Part shown: positions 29,491-37,454 of the stretch, one piece after another
Layout of the letters: every line of letters starts with the position of its first letter
How positions within the stretch are numbered: the stretch's first letter is position 1
Assembly: GCF_040253615.1 (NCBI RefSeq)
Contig: NZ_JBEJGY010000004.1
Location: 124,001 to 188,000, forward strand
DNA length: 64,000 nt
Direction: 5' to 3'
From: Streptomyces sp. Edi4
GTDB taxonomy: Bacteria; Actinomycetota; Actinomycetes; Streptomycetales; Streptomycetaceae
The notes under the pieces: generated by a model
Seen by the model: only the letters and a program-made list of their open reading frames with translations
Told to the model about the DNA's origin: nothing
Database searches by the model: none
Translations under genes and position numbers: made by a program

Positions 29491-31323
29491 CTACCGGGTC
29501 CTGAAGCGGCGGAAGAGGTTTCGGGCCACATACACGCCGGGACCGCCGAAACCGATGATGTCGACGCGTCCGTCGCCGGTGATGTCGGCGAGGAAGCGGG
29601 GGTGGTGGTCGATGCGCCAGGCGCCGGCGTCGTCGTTGTAACCGAAGCCCCGGCACACCAGCTGGGCCTGTTCGAACCGGCCGGCGCCGAGGTTGTGCGA
29701 CACCCAGACCCCTTCGTCGCCGAAGCCGATGATGTCGGGGTTGCCGTCGCCGGTGACGTCGGTGAGGAATCGGAGGTGCTTCTCGCTCGTCCACCCCTGG
29801 GCGAGCCCGAAGTCGTTCAGGACGAGCTTGGGGGGCTCGAACGTACCGTCGCCGCGCCCCCGTCCGACGACGACGCCCTGCGGGCCGAATCCGACGATGT
29901 CCACGGCTCCGCCATCGGTGATGCCGGCCAGGAATCGCGGGTGTTCCGCAGCCGTACTCCACCCCTGGTCGACGCCGAAGTCGTCGAGGAGGTACAGAGG
30001 TTCGGCGAACGTACCCTCCTCGTCCTGGAGTGACACCCACACGCCGTCGTCGTGGCAGCCGAGGATGTCGACGCGGCCGTCACCGGTGAGGTCGGCGAGA
30101 AAGCGGGGGTGCTTGTCGGCAAGCCAGCCACCCGCCTTCTCGTCGCAGCCGAACGCCCGGAGGCCTGGTTCGTCGGCGAGGGGCGTGAACGTGCCGCCCT
30201 CGTCCTGGAGGGATACCCACACGCCGTCGTCCCGGAAGCCGACGATGTCGAGCCTGCCGCTGCCGGTGACGTCGACAAGGAAGCAAGGATGCTTGTCGGC
30301 GAGCCAGCCACCGGCCTGCTGGCCGTGTCCGAACGCGCTGATGACCGGCTCGCCGCCTGCGGGTGCGAACGTCCCGTCCTCGTCCTGCGGGGACACCCGG
30401 ACACCGTCGGCGCAGAGCATGACGGCGTCGGGCCTGCCGTTGCCGGTCATGTCCGCGAGGGTCCACCGATCCTTGGGGCTCGCGGAGGACACGGGCGAGA
30501 GCAGCACGCGCTCCTCGTCGAACGTGCCGTCGCCCCGGCTGGAGGCTGTCACCACCCCTTTCGCGGGTTTGAGCGCGACGAGGTCCGCTCGGCCTGTTCC
30601 CGTGGTGTCGGCGAGGAACCGGTCACCGAGCCCACCCCACCAGGCCGGTTGCCCGCTGGGGGAACGTACGGCTCCGGTGCTCCTCCACCCGCCGGCGTCC
30701 TGGCCGCTTCCGAACTGCTCGAGAACCAGCAGCATGTCGCTGAAGCAGGGCGTCGCGCCGGGCGCCGGGCGCAACGCGACCGAGCGGGCCAGCCGCCATG
30801 AGCGGCGGCCGTTCCAGTGGCTCAGCGGCGCCCAGCGCAGCACGGCGTCGCTGGTGCGCTCGGGTTCGGCCGTCACAAACCGCCAGCGCTGGCTTTCCGC
30901 GCTCTCGTCGTGCTCGCGCAGAACGACCCGGGTGTCCTCGGTGCCGGGATCGTCGAGGTCTAGAACGGCACCGTCGGTCGCCACTTCGATGAAGTAGAGG
31001 CCCGCTTCGCCCTCCACGGGGACGACGTGCCACTGCTGGCCCCTGTTGCCGGCTGCGGCATCCCGCTGCCGGACACCGTGGTCCGCGGCGGAGTTGTCGA
31101 GCACCTGGCCGCTGACCGCGTTGCGGATCACATACCGCTGGTCGTCCTGTCCTCGCGCGGCCGGTACGGGGGTGAGCTGCCACTGCTCCGGGCTCGGCCC
31201 GCCTTCGGGAAAGTCACGGACGACAAGCGTCCCGTCCGCACCCGGCACGGCCTTGGCACCGAGAGGCTGCCCCGTGGCGGCGTTGACGATCTGTTGCTTC
31301 AGTTCTTCCGTGGGCACGGGCAT
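29491..31323 (-). CDS. Ricin-type lectin plus FG-GAP/VCBS propeller protein
   Basis: This 610-aa protein has two parts. Residues 1 to about 155 form a ricin B-like beta-trefoil with three QxW signatures (EQWQL, QQWHV, QRWRF). From about residue 170 to 600 there are repeated FG-GAP/VCBS blades, each ending in a calcium-binding loop of the form DxTGDGRxD followed by a GVWVSLQDE-like strand. The last blades are very similar to each other. There is no signal peptide or membrane segment, so any extracellular role would need another export route. It lies 67 bases after the gene at 31,391-32,122, same strand, with AGAGG ahead of its ATG. By family it should bind carbohydrate and perhaps act as an adhesion or delivery propeller; its real role is unknown. 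Confidence 0.85.
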   Translation of the reverse strand: MPVPTEELKQQIVNAATGQPLGAKAVPGADGTLVVRDFPEGGPSPEQWQLTPVPAARGQDDQRYVIRNAVSGQVLDNSAADHGVRQRDAAAGNRGQQWHVVPVEGEAGLYFIEVATDGAVLDLDDPGTEDTRVVLREHDESAESQRWRFVTAEPERTSDAVLRWAPLSHWNGRRSWRLARSVALRPAPGATPCFSDMLLVLEQFGSGQDAGGWRSTGAVRSPSGQPAWWGGLGDRFLADTTGTGRADLVALKPAKGVVTASSRGDGTFDEERVLLSPVSSASPKDRWTLADMTGNGRPDAVMLCADGVRVSPQDEDGTFAPAGGEPVISAFGHGQQAGGWLADKHPCFLVDVTGSGRLDIVGFRDDGVWVSLQDEGGTFTPLADEPGLRAFGCDEKAGGWLADKHPRFLADLTGDGRVDILGCHDDGVWVSLQDEEGTFAEPLYLLDDFGVDQGWSTAAEHPRFLAGITDGGAVDIVGFGPQGVVVGRGRGDGTFEPPKLVLNDFGLAQGWTSEKHLRFLTDVTGDGNPDIIGFGDEGVWVSHNLGAGRFEQAQLVCRGFGYNDDAGAWRIDHHPRFLADITGDGRVDIIGFGGPGVYVARNLFRRFRTR

Positions 31324-31390
31324 CGTTGTGCCTCTTCCAGACGGTTCGGGCGGGGGCTCGGCTCGGACGCGATGCGGCGGTGGCGGCCGA

Positions 31391-32122
31391 TCACGTGAAG
31401 ACGTGGTGGTAGGGGACGCTCCACTCGTTGGGCAGCCGCGGGTAGAAGGTGTTGATGACCGTCCCGGTGAAGTCCCCGCCCCAGTTGTAGGTGAGGCGCA
31501 CCTCGCTGTCGGCCGCCACCGCGTGGTCCTTGAACCCGAGGATGGCGTCGGGGTGGGTGATCGGCACGAACGTGATCCCGCCCCACGGCGTCACCGTGAC
31601 CACCCAGAGCTGGGTGTCCTCGGGCGCGCCGTTCTGACCGCGCCACTTGTCGCCCACCTTGTCGGGCAGGCCGACCTGGACGGTGTCGCCCGTGCTCTCG
31701 GGGGCCTCCTGGTGGACGGTGATGCGCCGGCGCTGCGGCTTGGGCGCGCCGTCGTCGCCGCGCCCGGCGTCGGCCGCTCCCGGGCCGGTGCCCGCGCCGG
31801 CGGGTTTGGGGGACACCTGGCCCGCGGCGCTCTCGATGAAGTACAGCGGTCGCTGCCCGAAGAATCCGGCGGGGGTGATGTGCCAGAGGTGGCCCTGCGC
31901 CTCCTTGGTGTCCGGGTCGAGCACGGTGGCCAGCTTGACCCCCTTGTCGTGACTGTCCTCCTTCAGCTCGGCAGGCCGCAGGTAGCCGCCGTTGAAGGCG
32001 TGAACGAGCATGACCGGCCGGTTCTCGACCAGCGCGGCCACGATCGCGTTGTCGTAGCTGTTCACCGCCACCGGGCCGCCGACCACCAGATTCGACATCG
32101 CCGTGCGTTCTTGGGTGTACAT
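31391..32122 (-). CDS. Uncharacterised beta-rich protein, operon partner of the ricin/FG-GAP protein
   Basis: I do not recognise a family for this 243-aa protein. The first ~110 residues contain HLWHITPAG and PLYFIES, resembling the blocks of the neighbouring ricin-like trefoils. A charged Gly/Ala/Pro linker follows (about 115-140). The C-terminal half is hydrophilic and beta-rich and ends in aromatic residues. No signal peptide or membrane segment is visible. The start at MYTQER is supported by GGTGAGG eight to nine bases upstream; a later start at MSNLVV is possible. It is divergent from the pore-former candidate and likely shares its control region. Confidence 0.75.
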   Translation of the reverse strand: MYTQERTAMSNLVVGGPVAVNSYDNAIVAALVENRPVMLVHAFNGGYLRPAELKEDSHDKGVKLATVLDPDTKEAQGHLWHITPAGFFGQRPLYFIESAAGQVSPKPAGAGTGPGAADAGRGDDGAPKPQRRRITVHQEAPESTGDTVQVGLPDKVGDKWRGQNGAPEDTQLWVVTVTPWGGITFVPITHPDAILGFKDHAVAADSEVRLTYNWGGDFTGTVINTFYPRLPNEWSVPYHHVFT

Positions 32123-32526
32123 CGCGGAAACCTCACCTGTTTTTGATCGGGAGATGAATGCGCAGGGCGCTCGCCGCATTGGCCCGTTACACGGGCATTA
32201 CCGCAGACCAAACCGCCCTCTACCGAAACGGCTAAAAAGAGTAGGCACACTGACCGAATACCGTCACTCGAATAATTCATGGCCACAATGCTGCGGACAG
32301 GACTCTCCGAGAGCTATCGGCGGAGTGATCGGCAGATCTGAACATACCCGCAATTACGCCCAGCCAAGAATGGCAAAACGAATCTGTTCACTCGATTGAG
32401 CGTGATGCACCGGGATCGCTTTTCGGGTAATTAGGATCGTGATAGCGTCGATTTTCCGACAACGCACGCAGGGCCCGTTTGTATTGCACCGGGCACGGCT
32501 CTGCCAGAATCGGCCGAGGACGGGGA
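32123..32526. promoter_or_regulatory. Divergent control region between the lectin operon and the pore-former gene
   Basis: These 404 bases separate two divergent units and hold no convincing gene. They are more AT-rich than the surroundings, particularly around 32,260-32,450, as expected of promoters. I could not assign a specific -35/-10 pair or operator. A good ribosome site (GAGGA, six bases before ATG) closes the region on the plus side. Confidence 0.5.
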
Positions 32527-33621
32527 ATGCCTTCCACCGCGTACAACCTGGAACGTTTCAAGCGTCATCCGCTGACCAAGAAGAACCTGCGGGAACTCAA
32601 CGTCGACCTTCAGTCGATCGTGCACCACCCCAACCTGGTCTACACCGACAACTACGGGGTGCCGCACCACCCCGTCGCCGTCTCCGTCAACAAGTCGAGT
32701 TCCCAGCGTTTCCCTGGGTCCGCGTTCGATCTGGGGTGGCTGGCCTACATGAACCTCGGGGAGCCGCTGATCGAGGAGCGGTGTGACATCGCCCAGCCCC
32801 CGCCCGACACGTTCTCCTCGCGGGTCTACGTCAACCGCAGCCAGACAACGAAAATGACCTTCACCGACTCGGTCGACTTCACCGTGTCGAACGGCATCAC
32901 GTGGTCACTCCACGGGGACGCCAAACTCACGTTCGGCGGCAGCGTCGGCGCGCAGTTGCAGTTGCAGCTGCAGAACCAGCTCAAGCTGGACCTCCAGGCG
33001 CAGCTCGGGACGCAACTGCGCAACGACACCGCGAACAAGAACGCCAACACGGTGACCAACAAGAACAGCAAGGACAGCGTCGGCGTGGACAACGCCAACG
33101 CCACCGAGACGGCCGTGACGAACTCGGCAGGGAACTCGTCGTGGAACTCGGTGACGAGCTCGGTGGCGTTCACCACCCAGGGCAGCGCCACCGGCAACGC
33201 GTCTCTCAACGCACAGCTCGCGCTGGGGATCGCGGCCTCCGTCGGCGGCTCCCTGACCACGAGCTGGACCTCGAAATCGCAGATCTCCGGCGACGTCCCG
33301 GCGGACTCCCGCGTGGAAACCATCGCCACCCAGCGGCGCACCCACAAGCACTACATCTACGAAATCCCGGTGACTTTCTCCGGGTTCCTCGCAGTGAGGT
33401 ACGCGGTGCCGGTGCCGGTCCTGTCTCCCCCGCAGTCCAGTAACCCTCCCGGCCTTGACTACGTGGTCGCCCACGACATCGGCGACATCGACCTGGCCGG
33501 CGGCAACGGCTTCCGCATGAAGGGACTGGCCGAAGTCGTCTCCGTCCTGGACGTCCACCACACGATGTTCGACCACGAGAGCCTGACCTACAGCCAACGA
33601 GCGCTGTACAAGGACATCTGA
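32527..33621 (+). CDS. Putative aerolysin/ETX-MTX2-like beta-pore-forming protein
   Basis: The 364-aa protein has no signal peptide. Its middle (about residues 100-290) is a very long Ser/Thr/Asn-rich series of alternating polar and nonpolar residues typical of the stem domain of aerolysin-type toxins. It opens with VNRSQTTKMTFTDSVDFTV, includes a QLQLQLQNQLKLDLQAQLG run and an Asn/Thr-rich region around 165-215, and leads to a TTSWTSKSQ strand followed by a Pro-containing return strand and IPVTFSGFLAVRY. That layout matches the insertion hairpin plus flanking strands of the superfamily. The N-terminal ~95 residues may form a receptor-binding or accessory part. Start at MPSTAY with GAGGA upstream. 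It is followed by a small gene and sits in a lectin-rich neighbourhood. The family call rests on strand pattern only and needs structure prediction. Confidence 0.6.
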   Translation: MPSTAYNLERFKRHPLTKKNLRELNVDLQSIVHHPNLVYTDNYGVPHHPVAVSVNKSSSQRFPGSAFDLGWLAYMNLGEPLIEERCDIAQPPPDTFSSRVYVNRSQTTKMTFTDSVDFTVSNGITWSLHGDAKLTFGGSVGAQLQLQLQNQLKLDLQAQLGTQLRNDTANKNANTVTNKNSKDSVGVDNANATETAVTNSAGNSSWNSVTSSVAFTTQGSATGNASLNAQLALGIAASVGGSLTTSWTSKSQISGDVPADSRVETIATQRRTHKHYIYEIPVTFSGFLAVRYAVPVPVLSPPQSSNPPGLDYVVAHDIGDIDLAGGNGFRMKGLAEVVSVLDVHHTMFDHESLTYSQRALYKDI

Positions 33622-33623
33622 CC

Positions 33624-33640
33624 GGGCGGCCGCGCCGCCC
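33624..33640 (+). promoter_or_regulatory. GC-rich hairpin between pore-former gene and its downstream partner
   Basis: The arms GGGCGGC and GCCGCCC around a CGC loop form a perfect 7-bp stem directly after the stop codon. There is no T-tract, so it may reduce read-through or protect the 3' end rather than terminate fully. The next gene starts 22 bases later. Confidence 0.55.
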
Positions 33641-33661
33641 CCACGACCAGGGGTGATGACC

Positions 33662-34168
33662 ATGGTTTTCGACAACATCTTCGGCTTCGCGAAGAACAGC
33701 GCGGGGCTCTTCTCCGTAAAGGCCGAGGACGTCGAGCCGCAGCTGAGTGCGGACCTCGACGTTTTCGAAGGCGCCAAGGACGACACATACGACGACAAGA
33801 GGACGGACCTGCTCCCCAAAGCGATCCACGGGGCTTCCTCCCGGGCGAAAGTCGTACAGGAACAGTCACCCGAAGCACGGCTCATCCTGGGCTTCCTCGG
33901 CTCCTTCATCGAGACCACCCAGACATCAGCCACCACGCAGGCCCAGCACACCCATGCCGGCTCCGTGTCCGACGCGGCCTCGGCCGGCATGAACCAGGCC
34001 AGCGCGGCGGTGCAGGACCTCAACGGCCTCAAAAAGGACGAAGACCTGGAGGACAGGCCGAAGAAAAGCGACTTCACCAAACCCCCCAAGACCCCGGCAA
34101 GCCCCAAGGCATCAGAACCCCCCAAGGCGCCGAAGGCGACCGCCGAAAACCCGCCCAAATCCCAGTAA
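33662..34168 (+). CDS. Hypothetical protein with Pro/Lys-rich tail, partner of the pore-former candidate
   Basis: This 168-aa protein was not recognised. Residues 1-60 are acidic and helical, 60-120 look alpha-helical and Ala/Gln/Thr-rich (region around GFLGSFIETTQ), and from about 123 the protein is a disordered tail of Pro, Lys, Ala and Ser (repeated PPK/PK units). No signal peptide or transmembrane helix. The ATG at 33,662 is chosen because AGGGG lies eight bases upstream; in-frame GTG and ATG codons just before it are alternatives. The gene follows the pore-former by 40 bases and is probably co-transcribed, suggesting a chaperone, immunity or accessory role, which is guesswork. Confidence 0.75.
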   Translation: MVFDNIFGFAKNSAGLFSVKAEDVEPQLSADLDVFEGAKDDTYDDKRTDLLPKAIHGASSRAKVVQEQSPEARLILGFLGSFIETTQTSATTQAQHTHAGSVSDAASAGMNQASAAVQDLNGLKKDEDLEDRPKKSDFTKPPKTPASPKASEPPKAPKATAENPPKSQ

Positions 34169-34181
34169 TTCCGGGTCACCA

Positions 34182-34214
34182 GGGGCAGGGGCGAGACCGC
34201 CCCTGCCCCTTCTT
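34182..34214. terminator. Bidirectional intrinsic terminator between converging genes
   Basis: GGGGCAGGGGC pairs perfectly with GCCCCTGCCCC (11 bp) across a six-base loop and is followed by TTCTT on the plus strand. It lies between the plus-strand partner gene ending at 34,168 and the minus-strand NHL gene ending at 34,219, so it can serve both. Confidence 0.85.
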
Positions 34215-34218
34215 CGCA

Positions 34219-35745
34219 TCACAGAGGCAGCAGCTGCCACTGCCGTGCCCGGTGATCACCCTGCGCCTCGTCCTGCTTGATCACCGCACGTGCGTTGGTA
34301 TCGACTCGCAGGAGCAGACCGCTGTTGTGGTTCGCGATCTCATACACCCGCGGAACGTCCCTCGCCGAGCCCACCGGGATCAGCCGCCACTGCTGGTGGC
34401 GCGCGTCAGCACCTTCACTGGCGCGCTGCGCGACCACCGCCCCGGACCTCTCCTGCGCCCCGACGATCTCCAGGACCTTGCCGCTGCGTACGTTCTCGAT
34501 CCTGTACAGGACATCTCCGTCGTCCTGGCCCGCAGCGACCAGCCGCCACCGCTGGTGGTCCCTGGACGCGGCGAGCAACTGCTGCACCTCGGCCCCATCC
34601 TTGGTGGACTCACGCACGATCCCCATGCGCAGTCTGCTGCGGACGTTGGCCCAGGACACCACCGTGCCCGACTCGGGCAGCCCGGCCATTTTCGCCGACG
34701 CGACCTTCCGGACCCGATTGTTGACGTAGTCGGCGATGTAGAGGGCGTCGACGCAGTCGACAGCGAGCCCAAGCGGGTAGTTCAGCTCGGCCGAAGCGGC
34801 CGGACCGCCGTCACCACCGCAGCCGTCGGCGCCTGTTCCGGCGACCGTACTGATAGTCCCGTCGGCCGTCACCTTCCGGACCCGGTGGTTGTTGTGGTCG
34901 GACACGTAGAGAATGCCGGCGCTGTCCACCACCACCCCCAGGGGGCAGTCCAGTTGAGCCGAGACCGCCGGCCCACCGTCCCCGTCGAATCCCGCAGCCC
35001 CGGACCCCGCGAACGTACTGATCTTCCCGTCAACCGTCACCTTCCGGACCCGGTTGTTGTCGGCATCAGCGACATAGACGTTGCCCGCACCATCCACCGC
35101 CACCCCGTGCGGCGAATTCAGACGAGCCGAAACCGCCGGCCCACCATCCCCATCGAATCCCGCAGCCCCAGACCCCGCGAACGTACTGATCTTCCCGTCA
35201 ACCGTCACCCTCCGGACCCGGTTGTTGTCGGCATCAGCGACATAGACGTTGCCCGCACCATCCACCGCCACCCCGTGCGGCGAATTCAAACGGGCCGAAA
35301 CCGCCGGCCCACCATCCCCATCAAATCCCGCAGCCCCAGACCCCGCGAACGTACTGATCTTCCCGTCAACCGTCACCCTCCGGACCCGGTTGTTGTCGGC
35401 ATCAGCGACATAGACGTTGCCCGCACCATCCACCGCCACCCCGTGCGGCGAATTCAAACGGGCCGAAACCGCCGACCCACCATCCCCGTCAAATCCCGCA
35501 GCCCCAGACCCCGCGAACGTACTGATCTTCCCGTCAGAGGTGATCCTTCGGACCCGGTGGTTGTCGGAGTCGGAGAAGTAGACAGTGCCGATGCTGTCCA
35601 CCACGACCCCGTACGGGCGGTTCAGCTCAGCCGAAACGGCAGGCTCCTTTTCCCCTTTGAACCCAGGGTTCCCAGTCCCGGCGACCGTCCTGATCGGAGG
35701 AGCGGAGTGCTCACCATTTGCGGCTGCCGCGGCGGCAGTGCTCAT
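34219..35745 (-). CDS. NHL-repeat propeller protein with C-terminal ricin-type lectin domain
   Basis: The 508-aa protein has six NHL-type blades (about residues 18-350), each with a GVAVD-GAGNVYVADADNNRVR-like core and an ISTFAGSG-AGFDGDGG linker. A ricin B-like trefoil follows (about 365-508) with QRWRLV, QQWRLI and RQWQLL. Blades 2 to 4 are almost identical even in DNA. No signal peptide was seen. The start at MSTAAA is preceded by AAGGGG with six bases spacing; upstream in-frame ATGs lack such a site. It is the third protein in this stretch that joins a beta-propeller or beta-rich body to a ricin-type lectin part. It probably binds glycans or proteins; no enzymatic motif is visible. Confidence 0.85.
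   Translation of the reverse strand: MSTAAAAAANGEHSAPPIRTVAGTGNPGFKGEKEPAVSAELNRPYGVVVDSIGTVYFSDSDNHRVRRITSDGKISTFAGSGAAGFDGDGGSAVSARLNSPHGVAVDGAGNVYVADADNNRVRRVTVDGKISTFAGSGAAGFDGDGGPAVSARLNSPHGVAVDGAGNVYVADADNNRVRRVTVDGKISTFAGSGAAGFDGDGGPAVSARLNSPHGVAVDGAGNVYVADADNNRVRKVTVDGKISTFAGSGAAGFDGDGGPAVSAQLDCPLGVVVDSAGILYVSDHNNHRVRKVTADGTISTVAGTGADGCGGDGGPAASAELNYPLGLAVDCVDALYIADYVNNRVRKVASAKMAGLPESGTVVSWANVRSRLRMGIVRESTKDGAEVQQLLAASRDHQRWRLVAAGQDDGDVLYRIENVRSGKVLEIVGAQERSGAVVAQRASEGADARHQQWRLIPVGSARDVPRVYEIANHNSGLLLRVDTNARAVIKQDEAQGDHRARQWQLLPL
35011..35514 (-). repeat. Three near-identical tandem 168-bp units inside the NHL gene
   Basis: The marker sequence GAACGTACTGATCTTCC starts at 35,011, 35,179, 35,347 and 35,515, an exact 168-base (56-codon) period. 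The three full units differ at only a few bases, while the outer blades of the same gene have diverged much more. This indicates recent unit duplication or gene conversion. Confidence 0.95.
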
Positions 35746-36174
35746 CGTCATCCCCTTCGTCTCGTCGTTGGCCCGCCCGGTATGGACGGTCATCATTGAA
35801 TGACAGACAGTCACAAGAGCGTGAGGGATCGTGAGGGATGACGGGTCCACTTCCGGATGGTCCCTCCGCGGCAAGGCGCCGAGGGATAAAACCGGAATGA
35901 CGGTCGTCCCCTTCGACCCCGGGTGTGAAACTGCTGGGTTCGGCGGCGTCCCGGATCAGGCCGAGGCTCCGCGGAAGTTGGCGGCGGCAAGGGCCCATCC
36001 GGCCATGCCCCGCCCAATCCTCACGTGCGACTGAGACGGCGACGTGGCCGGAAGCTCGGCGCCGCGTGCCAGCCCCTTTTCTGGCGGGCCGCTGGGACAC
36101 GACAGACCGAGAGCCCTCTCAACGGGGCGTCGGGCGATGGATCGCGCGGACGCCGACGGGCTGCTCGGAGGTAA
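35746..36174. other. Intergenic region upstream of the NHL gene
   Basis: No convincing gene. It lies behind the 3' end of the PDZ gene and should contain the NHL gene promoter. GTGAGGGATC/GTGAGGGATG form a short direct repeat near 35,820-35,840. Nothing else recognised. Confidence 0.45.
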
Positions 36175-36906
36175 TCACTGATCGATCGTGTATTGCAGGC
36201 TCATGGAGGTGTTGTTACGCCTGATGTCCACGGACACGGTGGCCCCGGCTCGCTTGCTCGCGAGGGCGGCGTTGAGGGAGGCGGGCGACGTGACGGGCTG
36301 TCCATCGACGGAGGTGATGACGTCCTGGACCAGGAACCCCGCAGCGGCGGCATTCAAGTCGGGGTCCACGAACCGGACTCGGGCTCCCCCTCCCCCAGGG
36401 ACGTTGCTGACGTACCCGCCAAAGGCACCCGGGGTGCCCGGGGTGATGTTGACGTCCAGGGGTACCGTCACGCCTTCGAAGGTGAAAGATCCACTGAACC
36501 GGCCACCGGCCAGAGGTGCGTCAGTGCTGGCGGCAAGGTAGACCGTGAACGGCCAGATCCAGTTGACCCGGATCGAGAAGTCGATGGTGGCGGACGAGCC
36601 GTCGGCGGCGATGGTCACAGGACAGACGAAGCCGCTGCAGCGGGGGTCCACGTGGGTGATGCGGGTGTACTGCGGGGCCTGGATTGTGACCTGCCCCGGG
36701 TCATGCACCTGCTGGTCCGGTGGGAAATCCACGGGCTTGGCCGGCCCGGGGGCGTCAAGGTCGGGGACAGTCGACGGAGGAGTCGGCGCTCGGAGCGCCA
36801 TGGTCGCGCCAGGCGTGACCGCAGCGGTTGCCGCGTGCGTCATCCCTCCGACCAGCAAACTCGCCCCGAGCGCGAGCACCGTACATGCCGCCATGGACCT
36901 ACGCAT
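36175..36906 (-). CDS. Secreted protein with C-terminal PDZ domain
   Basis: The 243-aa protein begins MRRSMAA, followed by a hydrophobic stretch and an Ala-rich cleavage region near residue 25-30, a Sec signal peptide. A Pro-rich linker leads to a beta-sandwich-like middle part with two cysteines (CSGFVC). The C-terminal ~85 residues contain the PDZ pattern GFLVQDVITSVDGQPV followed by a helix and SVDIRR. No protease triad is present, so it is a binding or scaffold protein rather than an HtrA-type protease. Start chosen at the ATG behind GGGGAGGG. It stands alone on the minus strand at the end of the lectin region. Confidence 0.8.
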   Translation of the reverse strand: MRRSMAACTVLALGASLLVGGMTHAATAAVTPGATMALRAPTPPSTVPDLDAPGPAKPVDFPPDQQVHDPGQVTIQAPQYTRITHVDPRCSGFVCPVTIAADGSSATIDFSIRVNWIWPFTVYLAASTDAPLAGGRFSGSFTFEGVTVPLDVNITPGTPGAFGGYVSNVPGGGGARVRFVDPDLNAAAAGFLVQDVITSVDGQPVTSPASLNAALASKRAGATVSVDIRRNNTSMSLQYTIDQ

Positions 36907-37188
36907 GGACCCTCCCCAACTCTCGTGACTACACAGAGTATCCGTCTGATAGCAGACGATAATCGTGTCCAGCGGCAGGATCAATTGGGTATGAGTTAGT
37001 CATATAACCCACTTTTGGGGAGCCGTGGAAGAACACACCAAAGCGCCCGTGGGCGTCGAAGTCGGCGCCGGTCACCAACGGGTGCGTGGACGGCGGCTGC
37101 CCAGCGATGGCAGGAGCAGTGCGGGCGGGTACCGGGTGGCCGGCGTGGATCACCACTGCCGCCACCGTCCGCGCCGAGGCCCGACCGC

Positions 37189-37401
37189 CTACTCGGGGCC
37201 GGCGTGCTTGCCTGGTTCGATGATTTCGTCGAGCACCGTACGCACGGCGTTGAAGGCCCTTGCCCTTTCCGCGTTCGCGGACGCTGATCCCTCCGTGTCC
37301 GCGTCAGTCTTGAGGGCGAGCCGGTCTTCTTGTTGGAGCGCCCAGTCGCGGGCCCTTCGAATACGCCGCAGGAGTTCGTCCGCGTCCACCGTGTCGGCCA
37401 T
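37189..37401 (-). CDS. Small hypothetical helical protein
   Basis: A 70-aa acidic, mainly helical protein (MADTVDADELLRR...) with good codon bias and no recognised domain, signal peptide or membrane segment. It reads in the same direction as the YihY gene, 53 bases downstream of it, so it could be its operon partner. The ribosome site (AACAGG) is weak. Probably real. Confidence 0.55.
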   Translation of the reverse strand: MADTVDADELLRRIRRARDWALQQEDRLALKTDADTEGSASANAERARAFNAVRTVLDEIIEPGKHAGPE

Positions 37402-37454
37402 GGGCCTGTTCTACCCCGTATGCCCGGTGGTAGCCATGGAGCCGGCCACCGGCG

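Noticed and set aside
28790..29531. 246-codon minus-strand frame upstream of the P450
   Set aside because: Composition is not protein-like over most of its length, there is no ribosome site, and only a short inner part faintly resembles a known family.
35011..35514. CRISPR-like repeat array
   Set aside because: The 168-base units are in-frame protein repeats of NHL blades with no spacers.
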